Source of the DNA: Enterobacter quasihormaechei
Lineage (GTDB): Bacteria; Pseudomonadota; Gammaproteobacteria; Enterobacterales; Enterobacteriaceae
DNA: 64,000 bases
Direction of reading: 5' to 3'
Assembly: GCF_004331385.1 (NCBI RefSeq)
Contig: NZ_SJON01000002.1
Span: 186,001 to 250,000, forward strand
Shown here: positions 35,914 to 43,976 of the stretch, piece by piece
How positions within the stretch are numbered: the first letter of the stretch is position 1
Layout of the letters: every line of letters starts with the position of its first letter
Notes under the pieces: model-generated
The model's input: only the letters and a program-made list of their open reading frames with translations
The model's database searches: none
Told to the model about the DNA's origin: nothing
Position numbers and translations under genes: made by a program

Positions 35914-36900
35914 TTAGCGTCTCCGGGAGAGCAGCAGACGAGCCACGATCGCGCCCGTGACGGCAAGCGATCCGAGCAGCACTTTCCCCGGCATACCGGA
36001 GGTGACGCTGGTGGCGCGCTCTTTTGCTTCGTTGGTGAAGTGCCCGTGGATTTTATGCAGATCGTTAACCGGCTGATCCAGATAGTCCTGGCGATCCTCC
36101 GCATTCAGCGTATCGGTCATCTGTCCTTCCCAGGCTTTTTTGATCATCAGCCGGTCCAGAAAATGGGGGAAAAGGAATTGCCCGACAATCGACTGGATCG
36201 TGCTGCTGCCCACCCACAGCTCCCGCACCGGTTTTTGCGCTACCTTGAAAATCGCGCTGGCAGCCACTTCCGGCTGAAACACGGGGGGAACCGGTCGCAT
36301 AGCCCATGCAAATTTATTCCTCGCCCACTCGAACTGCGACGTGTTGAGGCCCGGCATCTGTACCATGGCGATCTGCACCCGGCTGTTTTCATGCATCAGC
36401 TCGGTGCGCACGGCGTCGGTAAACCCGCGGATCGCGGCCTTCGCCCCACAGTAGGCTGACTGCAAGGGAATGGAGCGGTAGGCCAGCGCGGAGCCAACCT
36501 GAATAATCGTTCCCCGGTCACGAGGCGTCATTAACTCCAGCGCGGCGCGTGTGCCGTTAACATAGCCCAGATAGGTCACCTCGGTGACGCGGCGAAACTC
36601 CTCAGGGGACATGGTGCGAAACGGCGCCAGCATCCCGCCCATGGCGTTATTCACCCACACGTCAATGGCCCCTAGCCGGTACTCAATCTCGTTGGCAGCC
36701 TCGGTCACCGCCTTGCTGTCCGCCACGTCGGCCTGAACGGCACACGCGTTAATTCCGAAACGGCGTAACTCCTCTTCCGTGGAGCGCAGGCTCTGCTCAT
36801 CGCGGGCAATAATGCCCACGTCGTAGCCCGCTTTAGCAAAGTGCAGCGCCGTGGCTTTCCCCACGCCCGCCGTACCGCCGGTAATTATGATGACAGCCAT
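35914..36900 (-). CDS. SDR-family oxidoreductase with C-terminal membrane tail
   Basis: 328 residues. The Rossmann loop is TGGTAGVGKATALHFA, the active site has a serine in VGSALAYRS and Y-x-x-x-K in SAYCGAKAA, and the motif NNAMGG replaces NNAG. About 80 residues beyond the usual SDR core end in a hydrophobic segment (GKVLLGSLAVTGAIVARLLL) and an SRRR tail, so it may be tail-anchored. Substrate unknown. Its stop abuts that of the GH13 gene, running the other way. Confidence 0.85.
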   Translation of the reverse strand: MAVIIITGGTAGVGKATALHFAKAGYDVGIIARDEQSLRSTEEELRRFGINACAVQADVADSKAVTEAANEIEYRLGAIDVWVNNAMGGMLAPFRTMSPEEFRRVTEVTYLGYVNGTRAALELMTPRDRGTIIQVGSALAYRSIPLQSAYCGAKAAIRGFTDAVRTELMHENSRVQIAMVQMPGLNTSQFEWARNKFAWAMRPVPPVFQPEVAASAIFKVAQKPVRELWVGSSTIQSIVGQFLFPHFLDRLMIKKAWEGQMTDTLNAEDRQDYLDQPVNDLHKIHGHFTNEAKERATSVTSGMPGKVLLGSLAVTGAIVARLLLSRRR

Positions 36901-36916
36901 AGCCTTTCCCCTTGTT

Positions 36917-37435
36917 TCAGACGTTATCCCAGCCGGAAAGTATTTCGATCAGTTCAGACAGCGAATAACGCACCGCTTTTTCCACCACATCCTGACATTC
37001 CCCGGAGAACAGCACGGTGCGGGTTTCCGTCTGCCCGCAAATATTCCAGCCGAAGCAGACCGTACCGGCTGCGGTGCCATCGTCTCCGCCTTCCGGCCCC
37101 GCATAGCCGCTGATGGCAACGCCGATATCCGCCTCGGCAATATCGCGAATTTTCGCAGCCATCTCGGTCACCGTCTGCTCGCTGACGGCGGTGAACCGTT
37201 CAATCGTGTCGTGGTTAACGCCCAGGATCCGCTCCTTCGCTTCGTCGCTGAATACCACCATGCCCACGTCATAAAACTCTGCGGTGTTTTCTTCTGCACA
37301 GAGCGCCACCGCCAGATTGCCGCCGGTACAGGACTCCGCCGTGGTCATACGCAGCCCTCTGTCTGTGAGCGTTGTGGCGAGCTTTTTCGTCAGCTCGCTG
37401 ATGGTCGTGTTGTTATCGTGAATAAGGTTGCTCAT
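36917..37435 (-). CDS. ydeJ: PncC/CinA-C family nicotinamide-nucleotide amidohydrolase (YdeJ-like)
   Basis: 172 residues, the size of E. coli YdeJ. The CinA C-terminal fold is shown by TTAESCTGGNLA (catalytic Ser/Cys region), ISGYAGPEGGDDG and GTVCFGW. Family members turn NMN into nicotinate mononucleotide; activity of the YdeJ branch is less certain. It lies between a DUF421 gene and the SDR gene in one minus-strand operon. The E. coli neighbour ydeI also has a homologue nearby (38550). Confidence 0.85.
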   Translation of the reverse strand: MSNLIHDNNTTISELTKKLATTLTDRGLRMTTAESCTGGNLAVALCAEENTAEFYDVGMVVFSDEAKERILGVNHDTIERFTAVSEQTVTEMAAKIRDIAEADIGVAISGYAGPEGGDDGTAAGTVCFGWNICGQTETRTVLFSGECQDVVEKAVRYSLSELIEILSGWDNV

Positions 37436-37450
37436 GGATGTGCCCCTTAA

Positions 37451-37897
37451 TTAATTTTCTTCAGGAATAATCGAAATATGGCCGTTACGCTCAAGGATTG
37501 CGTACTTAATATCTTTTAATTCCGTTATGCCATGATTCTGGCGTGCTGAAACCAATATATCATCGCAGGATACATCGACTTTTTTCAGTTTATCCGCGAT
37601 GGGAACACCATTCTCTACCAATATTACCGGCGTGCCATCGAGAACATTCTCAACGGAGGAAGAATATTTTTTCATCAGTCCAAAAATAATATCCACCACC
37701 ACCAGCGTTGTTATTGTAATCATCGCCCCGGTAACGGAAAAATCTTCGCCCAGTAGCGCCTGCTGTGTCGCCTCACTGATAATTAAGAGCAAAATAAGGT
37801 CAAAGCTGGTCATTTGCAGCAGGGCGCGCCGCCCGGCGACTTTAAACACGATAACCAGAAACAGGTATATTGCCAGGGCACGAAAAACCATGTCCAT
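37451..37897 (-). CDS. DUF421 (YetF-like) membrane protein
   Basis: 148 residues: three N-terminal helices (VFRALAIYLFLVIVFKVAG, FDLILLLIISEATQQALL, TGAMITITTLVVVDIIFG) then a small cytoplasmic domain with the family motifs GTPVILVENG and KYAILERNGHISII. Function is unproven; members are common in stress and sporulation loci. It is shorter than Bacillus YetF-type proteins (about 220), but single-domain versions are known. Ten bp separate it from the upstream gene. Confidence 0.85.
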   Translation of the reverse strand: MDMVFRALAIYLFLVIVFKVAGRRALLQMTSFDLILLLIISEATQQALLGEDFSVTGAMITITTLVVVDIIFGLMKKYSSSVENVLDGTPVILVENGVPIADKLKKVDVSCDDILVSARQNHGITELKDIKYAILERNGHISIIPEEN

Positions 37898-37906
37898 ATT
37901 CGACTC

Positions 37907-38422
37907 CTAGGGGTAAATAAACTGCCAGAAGCGGATATCTGGCTCGTTGTTTACGCGGATACTGTTTGTCCATTTCCCTGCTTTTGTCGGCGTGATGAAC
38001 AGCAAGACGGTGAACTTATCGCTCTGTTTTAAGTTATCGTAGACAAGAAACAGGGTATTCCCATGGCTATACATGCTGTCCGGCTGCGGCCAGACGCTGC
38101 CTGGCTCATACACGTCGCTGCTTTCGCTGGTCAGGCTGAGGGTGTATTTGCCCTCGGCTTTTACCGGGAAGGTGAGCGCCATCTGCGATTCGGTTTGGCG
38201 GCGGCCGAAGCGCTCATAGCTCAGATTCAGGGATTTTGCTTCGTTTGTTTTCTCCACGTCGCTGAGCGCACCGCTGGAAAACAGGCCGGCGATCGCGGCC
38301 ACGATAATAGCTAACAGGACAATAAAACCAACCTGACGAAATGCATACTCAAACGTCAGTAAACGATTACTCTCTTTTATCCCGGGCACTTTTTCATTTT
38401 CAGGTTCCATGGCTTTCGTCAC
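37907..38422 (-). CDS. Unknown single-pass membrane protein
   Basis: 171 residues. A short charged cytoplasmic N-terminus is followed by one helix (residues about 32-52, QVGFIVLLAIIVAAIAGLFS). The rest is likely a periplasmic beta-rich domain (FPVKAEGKYTLSLTSESS, FTVLLFITPTKAGKW). I do not recognise the family. The start is uncertain: GTG 38422 or ATG 38410, neither with a good ribosome site. Pairing with DUF421 suggests a shared membrane complex. Confidence 0.7.
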   Translation of the reverse strand: MTKAMEPENEKVPGIKESNRLLTFEYAFRQVGFIVLLAIIVAAIAGLFSSGALSDVEKTNEAKSLNLSYERFGRRQTESQMALTFPVKAEGKYTLSLTSESSDVYEPGSVWPQPDSMYSHGNTLFLVYDNLKQSDKFTVLLFITPTKAGKWTNSIRVNNEPDIRFWQFIYP

Positions 38423-38549
38423 CGTTTCGCTTAATTGCCGAAATTTATGATTTTTCTACGCAAATGCTTTTAAGACTTATCACATTTGCCACATAAAGGA
38501 ATAGCAACAATACTTAATAAGTCAAGACATGCAAAATGAAGGATATCAG

Positions 38550-38939
38550 ATGAAATTATCAGCCATTACAGCTTTGTTAATATTAATTATCCCTTCTGCA
38601 TGGGCAGATAATAACGGCGGGTTACAAAAGGGTGAAGCGCCCCCGCCACCGCATGCGCTGGACAGCGGTTATCGTGGTACTGATGATGCGCGCATTATGA
38701 CGATAACTCAGGCGAAAGAGATGCATGACGGCGCCTCTATTTCACTGCGCGGCAACCTTATTGACGGGAAGGACGATAAATACGTATTCCAGGATAAAAC
38801 CGGGAAAATAGATGTTGTTATTCCGAAAGCCGTATTTGATGACAGAACCGTGGAGCCTGACAACATGATCAGTATTAGCGGCTCGCTCGATAAAAAATCA
38901 TCACCGCCCGTCGTGCGGGTCAGCCACCTGCAAAAATAA
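38550..38939 (+). CDS. YdeI/YgiW-type periplasmic OB-fold (BOF) stress protein
   Basis: 129 residues from ATG 38550 with AAGGA 6 nt upstream. The signal peptide ([19 protein letters not shown]) is followed by the BOF domain: [20 protein letters not shown], then [22 protein letters not shown]. YdeI of Salmonella and YgiW of E. coli help survive peroxide and antimicrobial peptides in the periplasm. It is divergent from the DUF421 operon and lies 61 bp before the yghA-like gene. Confidence 0.88.
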   Translation: MKLSAITALLILIIPSAWADNNGGLQKGEAPPPPHALDSGYRGTDDARIMTITQAKEMHDGASISLRGNLIDGKDDKYVFQDKTGKIDVVIPKAVFDDRTVEPDNMISISGSLDKKSSPPVVRVSHLQK

Positions 38940-39000
38940 TTCAGCGAAGCGTTAACGCTGTACCTATCCATCAAATCTCACCCCTAACAAGGAGTTAGCT

Positions 39001-39885
39001 ATGAGTGATAATGAACAACGTACGAACGCTTACCCAACGCCCCCTTTCCCGGAACAGCCCCAGACGCCACCGGGCCTGGCCTCTGAAATGGACCCTGTTC
39101 CCGATCACGGTGAGACAAGCTACAAAGGGCATGGCCGGCTTACCGGTAAAAAAGCGCTTATCACCGGGGGCGACTCCGGCATCGGGCGCGCGGTAGCCAT
39201 TGCCTATGCCCGCGAAGGGGCAGACGTGGCGATCAACTACCTGCCGGAAGAGGAAGAAGACGCATCCGAGGTGATTGCCCTGATTAAAGCCGAAGGGCGC
39301 AACGCCGTCGCGCTGCCGGGCGACGTACGGGACGAAACATTTTGTCAGAACCTCGTGGAGCAGGCCGTCAGCAAGCTGGGCGGGCTGGACATTCTGGTGA
39401 ATAACGCTGGCCGCCAGCAGTACCGTGAGTCGCTCGAAGAGCTGACCACGGAAGATTTTGACGCGACCTTTAAAACCAACGTTTACGCGCCTTTCTGGAT
39501 CACCAAGGCGGCGCTACGCCACCTGAAGGCCCCCGCGTCCATTATCAACACCTCATCCGTACAGGCGGTAAAACCGAGCGCCGTACTGCTTGACTATGCG
39601 CAGACCAAAGCCTGTCTCGCGGTGTTCACCAAAGCGCTGGCGAAGCAGCTGGGGCCGAAAGGGATACGCGTTAACGCGGTAGCGCCCGGACCTTACTGGA
39701 CCGTGCTCCAGCCCAGCGGCGGTCAGCCGCAGGAAAAAGTGAAACACTTTGGTGAGAGCACCCCGCTGGGGCGTCCGGGTCAGCCCGTCGAAATCGCGCC
39801 GCTGTACGTCACGCTTGCCTCGGATGAGTGTTCATACACATCCGGCCAGGTATGGTGTTCAGACGGCGGGGATGGCGTCATTTAA
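39001..39885 (+). CDS. yghA: YghA-like SDR oxidoreductase (stress type)
   Basis: 294 residues, as in E. coli YghA. It has an N-terminal proline-rich tail (YPTPPFPEQPQTPPG), the NADP loop TGGDSGIGRAVA, NNAGRQ and the active site LLDYAQTKAC (Y-x-x-x-K). Family members include Bacillus general stress protein 39. The substrate is an unknown carbonyl compound. AAGGAG lies 8 nt before the ATG. Confidence 0.9.
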   Translation: MSDNEQRTNAYPTPPFPEQPQTPPGLASEMDPVPDHGETSYKGHGRLTGKKALITGGDSGIGRAVAIAYAREGADVAINYLPEEEEDASEVIALIKAEGRNAVALPGDVRDETFCQNLVEQAVSKLGGLDILVNNAGRQQYRESLEELTTEDFDATFKTNVYAPFWITKAALRHLKAPASIINTSSVQAVKPSAVLLDYAQTKACLAVFTKALAKQLGPKGIRVNAVAPGPYWTVLQPSGGQPQEKVKHFGESTPLGRPGQPVEIAPLYVTLASDECSYTSGQVWCSDGGDGVI

Positions 39886-39892
39886 CGATCAA

Positions 39893-39912
39893 GGCGAAGC
39901 CGCCACCCGGCA
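39893..39912. repeat. Half REP element
   Basis: GCGAAGCCGCCACCCGGC is the right half of the REP palindromes found elsewhere in the window; the left arm is missing. Confidence 0.55.
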
Positions 39913-39932
39913 AATTGATGCATGCGAATGCT

Positions 39933-39958
39933 AAAAGGCTGCGAAAGCAGCCTTTTTT
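39933..39958. terminator. Bidirectional terminator
   Basis: AAAAGGCTGC-GAAA-GCAGCCTTTTTT, a GNRA-loop hairpin between the convergent yghA-like and alkylsulfatase genes. Confidence 0.92.
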
Positions 39959-39962
39959 ACGT

Positions 39963-41945
39963 TCAAGGGGTAACGAGAGTAAACCAGAAACGGAAGCTTT
40001 CCATGCAGCGCAGCATGTCATCCACCTTTGCGGCATTGCCGACGATCGTCACCTCACCTGCCTGTTGCGCCTTTTTCAGCGTGGTTTCTTTAAGGATGAT
40101 TTTGTTCAGCGTTTCCCGGCTGAGCGTTATGGTCGCATCCGGATCTTCTGCCTGAGCGTTGGCGCTATGGTTTAGCACACCATTTTCCAGCTCCAGCTTA
40201 TACCTGCCGCCCTCACGGCCTAAATCAACGTTAAAAATGCCGCTGATATTCGCTGCCCTGACGCCGTTAAGGTGAACGCCGAAATAATCGAAAATCATCT
40301 CCGTCGACATGGCGCGGACCGCATCCGGGCTGGCGGTTTTGGGCGTCGGCATTTTCTTCACGCCGTGGCGCAGCTCCTGCGCGCCGGTGAGGTAGGCGTT
40401 ACGCCACGGCCCTGACTCGGCCTGGTATCCCAGCTGTTCAAGCGCGTCGGCTTCCAGTTCGCGCGCCGCTTTATTATTGGGATCGGCGAAGACGACTTTA
40501 CTGACCACCTGTGCCACCCAGCGGTAATTCCCCCTGGCGTAATCAATACGGGCTTTTTCAAGGATCGCGCTGGCTCCCCCCATGTAATCGACATACTTTT
40601 TCGCCGCCTCGACCGGCGGCAGTTCATCGAGCGTCGCCGGATTGCCGTCGAACCAGCCAAGATAGTAGACAAAGGTGGCTTTGACATTGTTGCTTACCGA
40701 GCCGTAGTAGCCGCGGCCTGCCCAGGATTTTGCCAGCCCGTAAGGCAGGGCGAAATTAGCGGCTATTTCATCCCGCGTCAGCCCTTTATTCGCCAGCCTT
40801 AGCGTCTGGTCGTTAATATAGCGGTAGATATCACGCTGGCTCTTCATCAGCTTCACCACTTTTTTGTTACCCCACGTGGGCCAGTGGTGCTGCGCGATGA
40901 TGATTTCCGCTTTATCACCCCAACGATCGATGGCGTTATTGATGTACTTTGACCATGCCAGCGGATCGTGTATTTTCGCCCCGCGCAGCGAGTAAGTATT
41001 GTGCAACGTGTGGGTGACGTTCTCCGCGGCTTCAATCAGCTTTTTCTCTTCTATATACCAGAGCATTTCCGCAGGCGCTTCCGAGCCCGGGGCCAGCATA
41101 AAGTCATAGGTGAGACCGTCGATAACCTCTTTCTGCCCGTCTTCGACAATAGTGCGAGTGGGCGCGATGAGCGTCACCGTGCCTGCTGAGGTGGTACTCC
41201 CCAGACCCGCCCCCACCTGCCCCTTCACGCCGGGCTTCAGCAGGTTTCCATGGATATAGCTGGCACGCCGGCTCATGGCATTTCCGGCCATGATATTTTC
41301 CGACACCGCCTCTTCCATAAAACCGGCTGGGGCATAAACTTTCACCTTGCCGGACGTCACATCGGCGTCATCCACTACGCCACGCACACCGCCATAGTGA
41401 TCGACGTGGCTATGAGTATAAATAACGGCAACAACCGGACGTTTGCCGCGATTATTGGCGTAAAGATCCATGCCCGCTTTGGCAGTTTCAGCAGACACCA
41501 GCGGATCGATAACCGTGATCCCCTCTTTACCCTCTACGATCGTCATATTCGACAGATCGAGGTTGCGGATCTGGTAGACGCCTTCTGTGACCTCGAACAG
41601 ACCACCGATATTATTCAGCTGCGCCTGACGCCACAGGCTCGGGTTGACGGTATCAGGTGCTTTTTGCCCTTCTTTGATAAAAGCATATTGCCGGGGGTTC
41701 CAGATAACGGCGCCTTTTTCATCTTTAATCACCGCAGGCGGCAGCGGGGCGATAAAGCCTTTATGCGCATTGCGGAAATCGGTTTTATTAAAGAAGGGCA
41801 ACTGACCATAAAGTGCATCATTCATTTCCTTCGTACGGGCAGTTGCCTCCTTTACGTCCTTTTGTGCCAGGACAGGCAATGAGATCAACGAGGCCAGGAG
41901 CAGACCAGCAACGGCCATCGCACTAACGAGAGTTTTAAATTTCAT
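39963..41945 (-). CDS. YjcS/SdsA-type linear primary alkylsulfatase
   Basis: 660 residues from ATG 41945 with GAGGAAG just upstream; E. coli YjcS has 661. A signal peptide ending in PVLAQ directs it to the periplasm. The metallo-beta-lactamase domain carries THSHVDHYGG (near residue 170), EAPAEMLWYI and ENVTHTLHNTY. A helical dimerisation domain and a C-terminal SCP2-like domain (LENGVLNHSANAQAEDPDATITL) follow. It cleaves alkyl sulfates such as SDS. Divergent from a lipoprotein gene. Confidence 0.92.
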   Translation of the reverse strand: MKFKTLVSAMAVAGLLLASLISLPVLAQKDVKEATARTKEMNDALYGQLPFFNKTDFRNAHKGFIAPLPPAVIKDEKGAVIWNPRQYAFIKEGQKAPDTVNPSLWRQAQLNNIGGLFEVTEGVYQIRNLDLSNMTIVEGKEGITVIDPLVSAETAKAGMDLYANNRGKRPVVAVIYTHSHVDHYGGVRGVVDDADVTSGKVKVYAPAGFMEEAVSENIMAGNAMSRRASYIHGNLLKPGVKGQVGAGLGSTTSAGTVTLIAPTRTIVEDGQKEVIDGLTYDFMLAPGSEAPAEMLWYIEEKKLIEAAENVTHTLHNTYSLRGAKIHDPLAWSKYINNAIDRWGDKAEIIIAQHHWPTWGNKKVVKLMKSQRDIYRYINDQTLRLANKGLTRDEIAANFALPYGLAKSWAGRGYYGSVSNNVKATFVYYLGWFDGNPATLDELPPVEAAKKYVDYMGGASAILEKARIDYARGNYRWVAQVVSKVVFADPNNKAARELEADALEQLGYQAESGPWRNAYLTGAQELRHGVKKMPTPKTASPDAVRAMSTEMIFDYFGVHLNGVRAANISGIFNVDLGREGGRYKLELENGVLNHSANAQAEDPDATITLSRETLNKIILKETTLKKAQQAGEVTIVGNAAKVDDMLRCMESFRFWFTLVTP

Positions 41946-42115
41946 ACTTCCTCGAGGAGACATATTCACGCTGGCGGTACAGGGGGGAAAGGAGGCTATC
42001 ACCGGAGTTTTCTTTTACCTAAGGAAATAACGTTTATAAATAAACAAGGTTAACCTTTCGTCGCTGTGGCCTTCAGGGATAATGCTGAGTCCCATTATTT
42101 TTCCGGAGTGATTCG

Positions 42116-42514
42116 ATGAAGAGCCTGCCGTTCTTTTTCGCTGTCTTAAGCCTGAGCACATTAACAGCATGTCGTTCTTCCCCACCCGATAACGTTGAAA
42201 AGATTAATCATCTGCAAATTCCGCTGGTATTGCCGGGAGAGAAACCGCCGCAGGCACAGATTTCTCATATCGCGTCTCTTTATCAGGAAAATAAACAGCA
42301 GATTGATAACTTAACGCGCAGCGTAAAATCGCAGTATCTTCAGGGCACAACCGCAAAAGAAATTTTTGTTTCTGACAGTGCGGTTCAACGCGTCTATGCC
42401 TCGCTGACCAAACTGGAACAATTAGATATGGTTAATCAGCAGTACCTGAAAGATAAAAACTTAACGGGCCTGCAAAATATTCACCTCATTCTTGAACCGT
42501 TATTATCCAGCTGA
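42116..42514 (+). CDS. Hypothetical lipoprotein
   Basis: 132 residues. The signal peptide ends in the lipobox LTAC with Cys19, so the protein is lipidated; Arg at +2 suggests outer-membrane sorting. The mature part is helical and hydrophilic (YQENKQQIDNLTRSVKSQ). I do not recognise the family. Neighbours are an alkylsulfatase gene (divergent) and an OmpA-like gene (convergent). Confidence 0.75.
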   Translation: MKSLPFFFAVLSLSTLTACRSSPPDNVEKINHLQIPLVLPGEKPPQAQISHIASLYQENKQQIDNLTRSVKSQYLQGTTAKEIFVSDSAVQRVYASLTKLEQLDMVNQQYLKDKNLTGLQNIHLILEPLLSS

Positions 42515-42518
42515 ATGC

Positions 42519-42550
42519 AAAAAACCCGGCTACACGGTAGCCGGGTTCTT
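42519..42550. terminator. Bidirectional terminator
   Basis: AACCCGGCTAC pairs with GTAGCCGGGTT over a 3-nt loop, with an A-run before it and T-rich bases after. Confidence 0.9.
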
Positions 42551-42572
42551 ATTATGAGTAATGTCACGGGCA

Positions 42573-43184
42573 TCAGTCGTACTGACCGAAGCGATAGCTA
42601 AGCCCTGCGGTGACGGAACTCAGGTCGCTGCTCACACCGATCTGGTTAACATTTCCCACGTTGCTTACCCACTGGTACTCCAGACGACCCGCCCAGTTTT
42701 TGTTGAAGGCGTATTCAGTACCTACGGCTGCAAGCGGGCGCACGCCGGTTTCAAAGCGATTGTGACCACTTACATCGGATTCAGCGCGATAGCCCATCGC
42801 ACCGGCACGGCCATAAATATCCCAGTCATTGGTCAGGGCGTAGCTCGCCTTCAGGGACATTTGCAGGCCCTGAGTCTTCATTTGCGCCCCTGCGCTATGT
42901 TGACCCTTGATCTGCATATTTCCTAAATAGTCATAACCGCCTTCTACCGCAAGCCATGGGGTAATCTGATAACCCGTATAAACACCTCCACCGACATTAT
43001 CATGGTCAAAATCGAAGTGGTCGGAATTATTGTTATCAAATGCTTTTGAACCCGTACTGGTATCAAAATAGTGAGACCAGCCGAATTTCGCTCCGCCGTA
43101 CCAGGTGCCCGCATCCGCGGCGGCTAACGCTGAAGTGGCGGTAAACGCATTTACCATAATCAATGCGATAACTGTCTTTTTCAT
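42573..43184 (-). CDS. OmpA beta-barrel-only outer-membrane protein
   Basis: 203 residues. The signal peptide (MKKTVIALIMVNAFTATSALA) and an eight-strand barrel clearly resemble the N-terminal half of OmpA: TWYGGAKFGWSHYFDT, YTGYQITPWLAVEGGYDYLG, RLEYQWVSNVGN, LSYRFGQ. It stops there, without the hinge and the C-terminal peptidoglycan-binding domain of OmpA. It is therefore a barrel that does not tether the envelope. Role unknown. Confidence 0.88.
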   Translation of the reverse strand: MKKTVIALIMVNAFTATSALAAADAGTWYGGAKFGWSHYFDTSTGSKAFDNNNSDHFDFDHDNVGGGVYTGYQITPWLAVEGGYDYLGNMQIKGQHSAGAQMKTQGLQMSLKASYALTNDWDIYGRAGAMGYRAESDVSGHNRFETGVRPLAAVGTEYAFNKNWAGRLEYQWVSNVGNVNQIGVSSDLSSVTAGLSYRFGQYD

Positions 43185-43283
43185 AAATATACCGTTTACG
43201 TGATAAAATAATATTTAGAAAGCAAACGATATAGAAAATGAACAGCCTCGTTAATTCTATTTCTGTTTAATTTTAAACTTTCT

Positions 43284-43913
43284 CTAGAATGATTCAGGTA
43301 AATGCCTGACTTCCAGCAGATATCCACCGCGCCTGAAGGAGATATACTCTCCCTGCTTAAGGGCGGATAATACATTGAGTATACTGCTGCGAGAGAGCAG
43401 CGTTCGATCCTGAATATATTCCAGAATCGTGGTTCGTAAACGCGTCTCTTCAGGTAATAAAATCATTTCCTGAAGGTGGTTACGAATAACCGAATAGGTA
43501 CGCTGCTGTAGTACCTGCGCATCACGGAATATCAAATAGGCCGTGTGGTATGAGAGCAGCGCCGCAACATCCTCCCAGACGCCCTCGGCACGAAACAACG
43601 CTGCCGCCTTGTCCGCATCGAGACGTAAAATGGTCGACGTCCTCTCGGCCCGCAGAAAATGCCCCTGGGTAGGCTGGATCATCTCTGCGATACCAAACAA
43701 ATGCGGCTCGTAAACGGTTACTACCACCAGTCCATCCGAGGCCCGCAGCAGGGACAGCTCCCCTTCCAGAAAGAGATACATCTGCTGCTTCCCTTTCCGT
43801 AACCACGTGAGTCGCTTGCGCGGGACAACCTGCACTTTCTCCGCTATCGGCTCAAGGATAGCGGTCAGTCGTTCGATGGATTTTTCGGGTCGAACAGGCG
43901 GTAAAATATGCAT
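43284..43913 (-). CDS. IprA-like (Crp-type) helix-turn-helix regulator
   Basis: 209 residues from ATG 43913, with AAGG 8 nt upstream. A cyclic-nucleotide-binding-like barrel (KQQMYLFLEGELSLLR) is followed by a C-terminal winged helix (TLLSRSSILNVLSALKQGEYISFRRGGYLLEV). It resembles IprA/YaiV, which in Salmonella affects peroxide resistance, more than Crp itself. It lies between the OmpA-like and FadL-like genes, all on the minus strand, so it may control one of them. Confidence 0.8.
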   Translation of the reverse strand: MHILPPVRPEKSIERLTAILEPIAEKVQVVPRKRLTWLRKGKQQMYLFLEGELSLLRASDGLVVVTVYEPHLFGIAEMIQPTQGHFLRAERTSTILRLDADKAAALFRAEGVWEDVAALLSYHTAYLIFRDAQVLQQRTYSVIRNHLQEMILLPEETRLRTTILEYIQDRTLLSRSSILNVLSALKQGEYISFRRGGYLLEVRHLPESF

Positions 43914-43976
43914 GGTACAACCTTCTGACATTGAATATCTGCGAGTATAGACCATATATTTTAAGCGGTTAGCCGA

